From the NCBI GenBank assembly GCA_045602005.1, contig JAZSAS010000052.1, positions 1-16,851 of the forward strand: a stretch of 16,851 nt of DNA, written 5' to 3'. Source of the stretch: UMGS755 sp045602005 (GTDB lineage: Bacteria; Bacillota; Clostridia; UBA1381; UBA9506). Shown here piece by piece: positions 7,243 to 13,596 of this stretch. The notes beneath the pieces are model-generated. The model made no database searches, was not told the origin of the DNA, and saw only the letters and a list, made by a program, of their open reading frames with translations. Every line of letters starts with the position of its first letter. Within the stretch, counting starts at the first letter, position 1. The translations under genes were made by a program, and so were the position numbers.

Positions 7243-7286
7243 AAAAGGTTTTGTCGAATCGCAAAAACTTTTCGACAAAACCTTTT
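7243..7286 (-). terminator. Hairpin after the MATE gene, probable terminator
   Basis: Arms at 7243-7258 (AAAAGGTTTTGTCGAA) and 7271-7286 are perfectly complementary over 16 bp, around a 12-base loop. It lies 25 bases after the MATE stop. Read on the minus strand the second arm ends in TTTT followed by CTTTTTC, a U-rich tail fitting intrinsic termination of the MATE transcript. The stem is only moderately GC-rich. The same arms carry the Spo0A boxes, so the symmetry may instead be operator symmetry, or serve both uses. Confidence 0.65.
7252..7277. promoter_or_regulatory. Pair of inverted Spo0A boxes upstream of spoIIAA
   Basis: TGTCGAA occurs at 7252-7258 on the plus strand and at 7271-7277 on the minus strand. 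Both are exact 0A boxes (TGNCGAA) with the favoured flank TTTTGTCGAA. They lie roughly 53-59 and 72-78 bases upstream of the predicted spoIIA start site, the zone where phosphorylated Spo0A activates the sigma-H-dependent spoIIA promoter in Bacillus subtilis. The opposite orientation of the two boxes comes from the 16-bp inverted repeat that contains them. Confidence 0.8.
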
Positions 7287-7311
7287 GAGTATGTTAAAAT
7301 TTTGTTTTACC

Positions 7312-8685
7312 TTAATTCTTTAAAAGCGTTTTATAAATGTGCCTTAAGAAGAAAACACACAAAACAAAGGAGACCAGTTCGGCAATCGGAAAGGCAAGCC
7401 AGACATAATTCAAATTTCCCAGCTTAGCCAGCAAAAATGCTGCCGGTAACAGAACCACAAGCTGACGGGCAATGGAAATGAACATGCTGAAAAGTCCGTT
7501 TCCCACAGCCTGAAAAACTGAGGTTGCAATGATGCAGAAACCGGCAAGCAGAAAGTTCAAGCTGATGATGCGAAGGGCTGTGATGCCGATTGACAGCATG
7601 GAGTCGGAGGCCTCAAAAATCATTAAAAGTTCCCGGGGGAAAATCTGCATAACCAGCATGCCAATCAACATGAGTCCAACGGCATAAACTATGCTGAGCT
7701 TAATGGTTTTTTTCATGCGGTCTTTCTTGTTTGCACCAAGGTTATATGCAACAATGGGCACCATGCCGTTGTTTAAACCGAATATGGGCATAAACACAAA
7801 ACTTTGCAGTTTGAAATACACGCCAAAGACAGCGGCGGCAGTTTCTGTGAAGCTCATGAGAATCTGATTCAGACCATAGGTCATGACAGAGGATATAGAC
7901 TGCATAATAACAGACGGAATGCCTACAGAATAAATGCGTTTAATGATTCTGCCACTGGGACGATATCCTTTAAAGCTGATGGAAATTTCCCTGTTTACTT
8001 TGAGGTTTAAAAACAATCCCAAAAACATGGCACAAATCTGGCCAATGATTGTGGCAACAGCAGCGCCGGCAACTTCCATGCGGGGAAAACCGAAGAGACC
8101 GAAAATCAAAATCGGGTCTAGAATAATATTGATAATGGCACCGGCAGCCTGGGTATACATGCTGTAAATTGTTTTGCCGGTGGATTGGAGTAGCCGCTCA
8201 AAAATAATCTGCCCAAACACACCAAAAGAAAAGGTGCTGACAATGAATAAGTAGGAAGTGCCATGCTCTATAATTTCTGTAATATCAGTTTGAGCGTTAA
8301 AGAAAAAGCGGGAGCCGATTATGCCGAATACAGCAAAGGCGAGATAACTTAAGAAAAACAAAAAGATGCCATTTGTTGCGGCTTTGTTTGCATCCTTAAT
8401 GTTTTTTTCGCCTAAGCAACGGGACAACAAGGCATTCACACCAACGCCGGTTCCTGCAGCAACGGCAATCATCAGGTTTTGTATGGGAAAGGCAAGAGAA
8501 ACAGCCGTTAGGGCATTTTCGCTGATGCGGGCAACAAAAATACTGTCGACAATGTTGTATAGTGCCTGCACCAACATGGAAATCATCATGGGCAGTGACA
8601 TGGAAATGAGCAGCTTATTCACAGGCATAACACCCATTTTGTTTTCTTTCGTTGTTTCTTGTGTTTGAATCGTTTCTGTGGACAT
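7312..8685 (-). CDS. MATE family multidrug/cation antiporter
   Basis: A membrane efflux pump of the multidrug and toxic compound extrusion family, driven by a sodium or proton gradient. It has 457 aa and about twelve hydrophobic segments in two halves, the usual MATE size. Typical family features are the first-helix region LPMMISMLVQALYNIVDSIF with VARISENALTAVSLAFP after it, and the second-half repeat SVGIPSVIMQSISSVMTYGLNQIL followed by FGVYFKLQSFVFMPIFGLNNGMVPIVAYNLGA. It most resembles the MepA/NorM-like clade. The ATG at 8683-8685 has AAAGGA at 8693-8698 seven bases ahead. It is a single-gene unit: its own promoter region with repeated TTACAT half-sites lies upstream and a hairpin follows. 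The substrate is not predictable; the repeated half-sites suggest a dedicated repressor encoded elsewhere. Confidence 0.93.
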   Translation of the reverse strand: MSTETIQTQETTKENKMGVMPVNKLLISMSLPMMISMLVQALYNIVDSIFVARISENALTAVSLAFPIQNLMIAVAAGTGVGVNALLSRCLGEKNIKDANKAATNGIFLFFLSYLAFAVFGIIGSRFFFNAQTDITEIIEHGTSYLFIVSTFSFGVFGQIIFERLLQSTGKTIYSMYTQAAGAIINIILDPILIFGLFGFPRMEVAGAAVATIIGQICAMFLGLFLNLKVNREISISFKGYRPSGRIIKRIYSVGIPSVIMQSISSVMTYGLNQILMSFTETAAAVFGVYFKLQSFVFMPIFGLNNGMVPIVAYNLGANKKDRMKKTIKLSIVYAVGLMLIGMLVMQIFPRELLMIFEASDSMLSIGITALRIISLNFLLAGFCIIATSVFQAVGNGLFSMFISIARQLVVLLPAAFLLAKLGNLNYVWLAFPIAELVSFVLCVFFLRHIYKTLLKN

Positions 8686-8714
8686 GTTTTTTTCCTTTCA
8701 AGTTTAATCGTTTA

Positions 8715-8754
8715 ATGTAAAAACACTTACATAACCATGTAAAATGCTTGTCAA
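8715..8754 (-). promoter_or_regulatory. MATE promoter region with three TTACAT half-sites
   Basis: On the minus strand TTGACA (8749-8754) is a perfect -35, just past the stop of the upstream hydrolase gene. The -10 is poor (TATGTA at 8728-8733, 15-bp spacer). Around it lie ATGTAA at 8715-8720, TTACAT at 8727-8732 and ATGTAA at 8737-8742 (plus-strand reading), making two overlapping dyads with 6- and 4-base centres. The two same-orientation half-sites are 22 bp apart, about two helical turns. This arrangement suggests a dimeric repressor of the MarR or GntR kind; no such gene is in the window. Confidence 0.55.
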
Positions 8755-8757
8755 TTC

Positions 8758-9924
8758 TTAAAGCTTTCTTTCTCCGTTTAAATAAACAGCCTCAATTTTA
8801 GCATCTAAAGAAAACAGAGAACCAGAATGGATGACAATATCAGCATCTTTTCCGGGAGATAGGCTGCCAATTCGGTTGTCTAAACCGGTGTTTTTGGCGG
8901 CGTTGATGGTAATAGCCTTCAGTGCTGTGGAAGGACTGACACCGCTTTGATGTGCTAACGATGCGCATAAGTACAAACGGCTAAGTGGAATTTCAGGATG
9001 GTCGGTGATGATGGCAAAGGGAATGCCGGCCTCCTCAAATGCCGGATAAATATCAAAGCTCATGTTGCGAAGCTCCGGCTTTGTGCGTCCTCCCAGGGTG
9101 GGTCCTAACATAACCGGAATGTTTTTTTCTTTTAGCAGTGGTGCAATGAGATGGCCTTCTGTGCAGTGCTCCAGCGTGATTTGAATATCGAATTCTTCAG
9201 CAATGCGAATGGCTGTGCAAATATCATCTGCTCTGTGGGCATGGATTTTCAACGGTAATTTTTTTCGAATCACATCGGCAAGAGCCTCTTGCTTAAAATC
9301 CGGGTCGGGCCGGTCTTCCTCATCGCCTTTTTGATAGGCATCCCACAAGCGGACATATTCCTTTGCATCAAAAAGCGCTTCACGCAAAACGGCAGCGGTA
9401 GCCATGCGGGTGGAAGGGGATTGTTTTTTGCCACCGTACACCAATTTGGGGTTTTCACCCAAAGCAGCTTTCACAGCTACCGGTGCCTTAATGACCATTT
9501 CATCAACCCAGCGTCCCGCAGTTTTCAAGGCGGCAAACTGACCGCCAATCACATTTGCACTGCCCGGCCCTGTGACAACAGTGGTTACACCGGCTGCCAG
9601 TGCCTCGGAAAAAGCAGCGTCAAAAGGATTAACAGCATCAATGGCACGAAGCTGAGGCAAAACGGGGTCAGTATCTTCATTGCCATCGTCGCCTTCAGCG
9701 CCGGCACCTTCTTCCCAGAGACCGGCATGGCAGTGTGCATCAATAAAACCGGGGAGTGCCAGTGCACCGCCGGCATCATAAACTTCAGAAAAAGCGGAAA
9801 CAGACTCTTTCAGGGCAGTCATATCACCTAAACTGTGTATCTTCGACCCATCTATGATGATGTATCCGTTTTCATATTCTGTTTCTTCCATGGTCATAAT
9901 TCGGGCATTCTGAATCAGCTTCAC
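8758..9924 (-). CDS. Amidohydrolase superfamily enzyme (imidazolonepropionase-like)
   Basis: A metal-dependent cytoplasmic hydrolase with a TIM-barrel catalytic domain and a small composite beta domain built from both ends of the chain. It has 388 aa. Probable metal ligands: the His pair of PGFIDAHCHAG; a probable carboxylated Lys in VAVKAALGENPK; His in KIHAHRADD; His in LEHCTEGH; Asp in ITDHPEIP. The C-terminal GSLSPGKDADIVI is the classic end motif of this superfamily. The true substrate is unknown; imidazolonepropionase or dipeptidase labels would be over-reach, and no histidine-degradation genes are nearby. An acidic insert (EGAGAEGDDGNEDTDP) follows the first His pair. I choose the GTG at 9922-9924, eight bases after AAAGGAG; a GTG at 9933 abuts the ribosome binding site. 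It has its own promoter, divergent from proS. Confidence 0.88.
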   Translation of the reverse strand: MKLIQNARIMTMEETEYENGYIIIDGSKIHSLGDMTALKESVSAFSEVYDAGGALALPGFIDAHCHAGLWEEGAGAEGDDGNEDTDPVLPQLRAIDAVNPFDAAFSEALAAGVTTVVTGPGSANVIGGQFAALKTAGRWVDEMVIKAPVAVKAALGENPKLVYGGKKQSPSTRMATAAVLREALFDAKEYVRLWDAYQKGDEEDRPDPDFKQEALADVIRKKLPLKIHAHRADDICTAIRIAEEFDIQITLEHCTEGHLIAPLLKEKNIPVMLGPTLGGRTKPELRNMSFDIYPAFEEAGIPFAIITDHPEIPLSRLYLCASLAHQSGVSPSTALKAITINAAKNTGLDNRIGSLSPGKDADIVIHSGSLFSLDAKIEAVYLNGERKL

Positions 9925-9948
9925 AGAAATCACTCCTTTAACTTTATT

Positions 9949-9977
9949 ATTGTATATGATATCGACAATTTTGTCAA
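9949..9977 (-). promoter_or_regulatory. Promoter of the amidohydrolase gene
   Basis: On the minus strand TTGACA (9972-9977) and TACAAT (9949-9954) are separated by 17 bp, a near-consensus vegetative promoter. Transcription should start near 9942, giving a leader of about 20 bases. GACAA-TT-TTGTC symmetry (9964-9975) overlaps the -35. It is back to back with the proS promoter, with 19 bp between the two -35 elements. Confidence 0.8.
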
Positions 9978-9996
9978 TTTATTTTCCTCAAAATGG

Positions 9997-10025
9997 TTGA
10001 CAGACGGACTTTTTACGTTTATTAT
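9997..10025 (+). promoter_or_regulatory. Promoter of proS
   Basis: TTGACA at 9997-10002 and TATTAT at 10020-10025 with a 17-bp spacer. The start site should be near 10032, leaving a leader of about 95 bases that can fold into hairpins. There is no room for a complete T-box leader, the usual control of aminoacyl-tRNA synthetase genes in this group. Confidence 0.82.
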
Positions 10026-10034
10026 ATATAATAA

Positions 10035-10104
10035 GGCGTAAACTATCCATAGCGTCAATAACGGGTTTGCGCCCTGTTAATGATAACGGATGATTCATCC
10101 GGTT
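10035..10104 (+). other. Structured 5' leader of proS
   Basis: GGCGTAAAC (10035-10043) can pair with GTTTGCGCC (10065-10073) as a 9-bp stem with one G-U pair, beginning almost at the predicted transcript start. A second stem, CGGATGA with TCATCCG (10087-10101), is a near-perfect palindrome with a single-base centre. The bases between (AACGGG and CCCTGTT, 10060-10078) allow a competing pairing. No U-tract follows, so it is not an obvious attenuator. I match it to no known riboswitch. Confidence 0.5.
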
Positions 10105-10126
10105 CCTGAAAGGATTGGTATTGCAA

Positions 10127-11842
10127 ATGAAAATGTCAAACATGCTGTTAAAAACCCTCAGGGAAACCCCTGCAGAGGCAGAAACTGCCAGCCATCAGCT
10201 GATGCTCCGTGCCGGTATGATGCGGAAACTGGCTGCCGGTATTTATTCTTATCTGCCAATGGGTCTGCGCTCTTTGCACAAGGTGGAGCAGATTATCCGT
10301 GAGGAAATGGATACAGCCGGTGCTCAGGAGCTTTTAATGTCAGCTCTTTTGCCTGCTGAATATTATCAGGAATCCGGCCGTTGGGATGTTTTTGGTCCTG
10401 AAATGTTCCGTTTAAAGGACAGAAATGCCCGTGATTTTTGTTTAGGACCTACCCATGAAGAAATCTTTACCCAGACTGTGAAGGGAGAGGTGTCTTCCTA
10501 CCGTCAGCTCCCCTTAACACTCTATCAGATTCAAACGAAATATCGTGATGAGCGCCGTCCCAGATTTGGTGTTATGCGCTCTCGTGAATTTATGATGAAG
10601 GATGCCTATAGTTTTGACCGAGATGAAGCAGGGCTTGATGTTTCCTATCAGAACATGTATCGGGCTTATTGCAGAATTTTTGACCGTTTGGGCCTTGATT
10701 ATATTGTAGTAGATGCTGACAGCGGTGCCATGGGTGGCTCTGGTTCTCAGGAATTTATGGTTAAATCTGATTCAGGTGAAGCCGTTGTGGCATATTGCCC
10801 TGTTTGCGGCTATGCAGCCAATGACGAAAAGGCAGAATGCGTGCCTGAGGCACTGCCTGAGGAAACACCTAAGGCTATGAATAAAATCCACACCCCTAAT
10901 GCCGGCACAATTGAAGAGCTGGTTGCCTTTTTAGGCACAGACAGCAAGCATTTTGCCAAGACATTGATTTATATGGCTGCCGGCAAACCGATTGCAGTTA
11001 TGGTGCGGGGTGACAGAGAGGTTAATGAAACCAAGCTGGCCAATCTTTTGGGTGTGAATGAGCAGGAGTTAGAGCTGGCTGAGGCCGGTGTTGTAACAGA
11101 GGTCACCGGTGCAAGAGTTGGCTTTGCCGGCCCTGTTGGTTTGTCTGTTCCGGTGTATTGTGACAAGGAGATTCCCTTAATGTCTAACTTTGTCATTGGT
11201 GCTAATGAGTCTGATTATCATTATGAAAATGTTAATCCCTCAGACTTTACACCTGCAGCTGTGGCAGACCTACGCACCATTACCGAAGGTGATGTATGCC
11301 CCCGCTGTGGCAAGACAATCAGCACCACCCGTGGTGTTGAAGTGGGTCACATTTTTAAGTTGGGCACAAAATATACAGATGCTTTGGATTGTACATATTT
11401 AGATGAAAACGGCAAGGCGCAGACCATGATTATGGGCTGTTACGGCATTGGTGTGAATCGTACGCTGGCGGCTGTCATTGAGCAGTATAATGACGAAAAC
11501 GGCATTATTTGGCCTGTCAGTGTGGCGCCTTATCAGGTGACTGTGGTGCCTGTTAACTGTAATAATGCAGAACAGGTTGCGCTGGCGGAGAAGATTTATG
11601 AAACGCTTCTTAATCAGGGCATTGAGGTGCTGTTGGATGACAGAGATGAGCGTCCCGGTGTTAAATTTAAAGATGCCGACCTGACCGGTATTCCCGTTAG
11701 AATTACCGTTGGCAAAAAGGCCGGAGAAGGTATTGTTGAATATAAACTGAGAAAAGAGCAGGAAATTAGCGAAATTTCTGCCGAAGAAGCCGTGCAGCAG
11801 GCCTGTGACTTTATTCGTGGTGAGCTTGCTTTTAACAAATAG
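10127..11842 (+). CDS. proS: Prolyl-tRNA synthetase, bacterial type with editing domain
   Basis: Charges tRNA-Pro with proline in the cytoplasm. About 571 aa, the length of the bacterial ProRS form with an inserted editing domain. The class II core shows motif 1 around SHQLMLRAGMMRKLAAGIYS, motif 2 in YRDERRPRFGVMRSREFMMK, and motif 3 in GCYGIGVNRTLAAV. Between motifs 2 and 3, roughly residues 220-390, lies the YbaK/INS editing domain (FAKTLIYMAAGKPIAVMVRGDREVN and beyond), which clears Ala-tRNA-Pro. The C-terminal anticodon-binding domain includes VTVVPVN and LDDRDERPGVKFKDADLTG. Start choice is uncertain: ATG at 10127 fits the family N-terminus, but AAAGGA at 10109-10114 lies 12 bases ahead, whereas a TTG two codons earlier (10121) has ideal 6-base spacing. 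Its own promoter lies upstream; no terminator separates it from the next gene. Confidence 0.97.
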   Translation: MKMSNMLLKTLRETPAEAETASHQLMLRAGMMRKLAAGIYSYLPMGLRSLHKVEQIIREEMDTAGAQELLMSALLPAEYYQESGRWDVFGPEMFRLKDRNARDFCLGPTHEEIFTQTVKGEVSSYRQLPLTLYQIQTKYRDERRPRFGVMRSREFMMKDAYSFDRDEAGLDVSYQNMYRAYCRIFDRLGLDYIVVDADSGAMGGSGSQEFMVKSDSGEAVVAYCPVCGYAANDEKAECVPEALPEETPKAMNKIHTPNAGTIEELVAFLGTDSKHFAKTLIYMAAGKPIAVMVRGDREVNETKLANLLGVNEQELELAEAGVVTEVTGARVGFAGPVGLSVPVYCDKEIPLMSNFVIGANESDYHYENVNPSDFTPAAVADLRTITEGDVCPRCGKTISTTRGVEVGHIFKLGTKYTDALDCTYLDENGKAQTMIMGCYGIGVNRTLAAVIEQYNDENGIIWPVSVAPYQVTVVPVNCNNAEQVALAEKIYETLLNQGIEVLLDDRDERPGVKFKDADLTGIPVRITVGKKAGEGIVEYKLRKEQEISEISAEEAVQQACDFIRGELAFNK

Positions 11843-11880
11843 AGTCTAAATGATGAAACAGAACGGAGGCTTTGAGCAAA

Positions 11881-13473
11881 ATGAAAAGATTGTTAGCATT
11901 GTGCCTGACAGCACTTTTCCTTTGTCTTTTCTCGGCCTGCGGTCCTGAACAAGCAGATAACATGCAACAGCCAAAGCAGGTGACCGACTATGAAAAAACC
12001 AATGAAACACCTAAAAAAGGTGGCATGCTGCGTTTGGCTATGTGCGGTTCTAAAACGCTGAACCCGATTCTGGCGGAGAATAAAAATAATTTATATGTTT
12101 TAAAGCTGTTATATGACGGGTTATTTCAAAGAACAGCCAGCGATGCGGTAGAACCGGTTTTGTGCGAAAGCTATTCTGTGTCGCCTGATGGCCTTGTGTA
12201 TGAGTTCATCATTAAGAATCAAGTCAGCTTTCATAATGGAGCAGGGTTGACGGCTGCAGATGCAGAAGCTTCTTTGTCATTGGCTTTGACAACAGACGGC
12301 TATTATAAAAATCGGCTTTCTGCTGTTGCGTCTTATCGTAGCGAGGGCATGAAGCTGTTTGTTACATTGCATAATCCGGTCATTAATTTTCCAGCACTTT
12401 TAGATTTTCCTGTTTTGTCAAGGAATGATCTGGACGGCGGTTATAACGCAGCCACCTATATTCCTAACGGCACAGGACGGTATAAGGTTCAGAGCTATAA
12501 GCAAAGTAAGGAACTGTATTTATCTGTCAATGAGAACTATCACCGTGATTTTTCACCCTATATTTCCAATATCATGGTTTATCTTTTATCAGATTCAGCC
12601 ACGGCTGTGACTATGCTGGAGAACATGCAGATTGACCTTTTGCCTTCAGAGGTTGTCAATTTATATGCCTATACACCAAAGCGAAACCTTTCTTCAGCGG
12701 AATTTTCCAGCGGACAATTTACTTTTATTGGTCTGAATAATCAAAAGCCGGCACTTTTGTCGCCGATAACCCGTCACGTATTGGCTGCAACGCTGGATAC
12801 CTCTGCCATATTAGAGCATTGCACCATTCCTTATGCCAATGTCACAGATTTGCCGCTATCTTCAAAATCACATTGGAATAATGGTCAGCCGCCGGCGGAG
12901 ATTTTGAGTGTAGAGCAGTTGAACGTTCTTTTAACTCAAGCTGGCTGGGGAGATTCTGACGGAAATAACGTGCCTGATGCAGAAATTTATGGTGAAAAAA
13001 CAGAATTAAAGCTTGAAATTTTGGTAAACCAAGAAAATGTTATGCGCATGAAAATAGCCGAGCAGGTGAAAAATGCCTGGACTGCGGCGGGCATACCAAG
13101 TTTTATTACGGCGTTGCCTTTTGCAGAATTTAATGACAGAATTCAAAATCGGCAATATGATGTTTTTATCGGCGGGGTTTCTATAACGGAAAATTATGAT
13201 CTATCATTTTTACTGAAAACAGACAAAAATTTTTGCGGCATTTCTTCTGAGAGAATAGACCAAACCCTAAATGCCTTGACACTGATGGATAAAGAAACTA
13301 AAAAGCAGGCATTGTTTCATGAACTTTGTGATATCATCAGGAGTGAAACACCCCTTATAGGACTATATTTTGAAAATGAGGTTTTGGTCTTTGATGAAAG
13401 GTTGCGGGGCGATATTAACCCGTCGGGGTCAGATGTTTTCTATGGAATTGAAGCTTGGTTTTTATCTAGATGA
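11881..13473 (+). CDS. Family 5 solute-binding lipoprotein (peptide/nickel ABC type)
   Basis: A membrane-anchored extracellular binding protein of the SBP_bac_5 (OppA/DppA) family, which normally delivers oligopeptides or similar ligands to an ABC importer. The N-terminus is a lipoprotein signal: MKRLLALCLTALFLCLFSAC with the lipobox FSAC, so Cys20 becomes the lipidated first residue. The family core follows: GGMLRLAM, LNPILAENKNNLYVLKLLYDGLF, then SYSVSPDGLVYEFIIKNQV and FHNGAGLTAADAEASLSLAL. It has 531 residues with the stop, the usual size. ATG at 11881 is 11 bases after GGAGG (11865-11869); a TTG at 11872 is only 2 bases away and so less likely, though it cannot be excluded. It lies 38 bases after proS without a visible terminator, so it may be co-transcribed. 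No permease or ATPase partner is adjacent, hence an orphan binding protein. The ligand is unknown. Confidence 0.9.
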   Translation: MKRLLALCLTALFLCLFSACGPEQADNMQQPKQVTDYEKTNETPKKGGMLRLAMCGSKTLNPILAENKNNLYVLKLLYDGLFQRTASDAVEPVLCESYSVSPDGLVYEFIIKNQVSFHNGAGLTAADAEASLSLALTTDGYYKNRLSAVASYRSEGMKLFVTLHNPVINFPALLDFPVLSRNDLDGGYNAATYIPNGTGRYKVQSYKQSKELYLSVNENYHRDFSPYISNIMVYLLSDSATAVTMLENMQIDLLPSEVVNLYAYTPKRNLSSAEFSSGQFTFIGLNNQKPALLSPITRHVLAATLDTSAILEHCTIPYANVTDLPLSSKSHWNNGQPPAEILSVEQLNVLLTQAGWGDSDGNNVPDAEIYGEKTELKLEILVNQENVMRMKIAEQVKNAWTAAGIPSFITALPFAEFNDRIQNRQYDVFIGGVSITENYDLSFLLKTDKNFCGISSERIDQTLNALTLMDKETKKQALFHELCDIIRSETPLIGLYFENEVLVFDERLRGDINPSGSDVFYGIEAWFLSR

Positions 13474-13509
13474 TTTGAATAATGTAACATAAAAGTAAAA
13501 TATAAACAA

Positions 13510-13538
13510 TTGACCTTTATAGAGTTAGATGGTATAAT
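13510..13538 (+). promoter_or_regulatory. Strong vegetative promoter of the SLH protein gene
   Basis: TTGACC at 13510-13515 and a perfect TATAAT at 13533-13538 with a 17-bp spacer. The start site is near 13545, giving a leader of about 52 bases. The quality of this promoter and of the terminator after the gene fits high expression of a surface protein. Confidence 0.85.
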
Positions 13539-13554
13539 AAAATTAAGTTTAAAG

Positions 13555-13573
13555 TTGAGCACAATATGCTCAA
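13555..13573 (+). other. Hairpin in the SLH mRNA leader
   Basis: TTGAGCA (13555-13561) and TGCTCAA (13567-13573) pair perfectly around the loop CAATA, about 10 bases from the predicted 5' end and 13 bases before the ribosome binding site GGAGGG (13586-13591). Hairpins near the 5' end often stabilise abundant mRNAs such as those of S-layer proteins; here that is inference. An operator dyad is the alternative. Confidence 0.55.
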
Positions 13574-13596
13574 AATAATTTTAACGGAGGGAAAAA

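Noticed and set aside
9289..9831. A 180-codon plus-strand open frame opposite the amidohydrolase
   Set aside because: The minus-strand frame has all metal-binding motifs and a good start; the opposite frame has no motif or ribosome binding site.
8758..9924. Assigning the amidohydrolase as imidazolonepropionase (hutI)
   Set aside because: Superfamily motifs match, but there are no hut genes nearby and motif-level similarity does not fix the substrate.
10026..10126. T-box riboswitch before proS
   Set aside because: The leader is about 95 bases, with no specifier loop, no T-box core sequence and no terminator/antiterminator pair visible.
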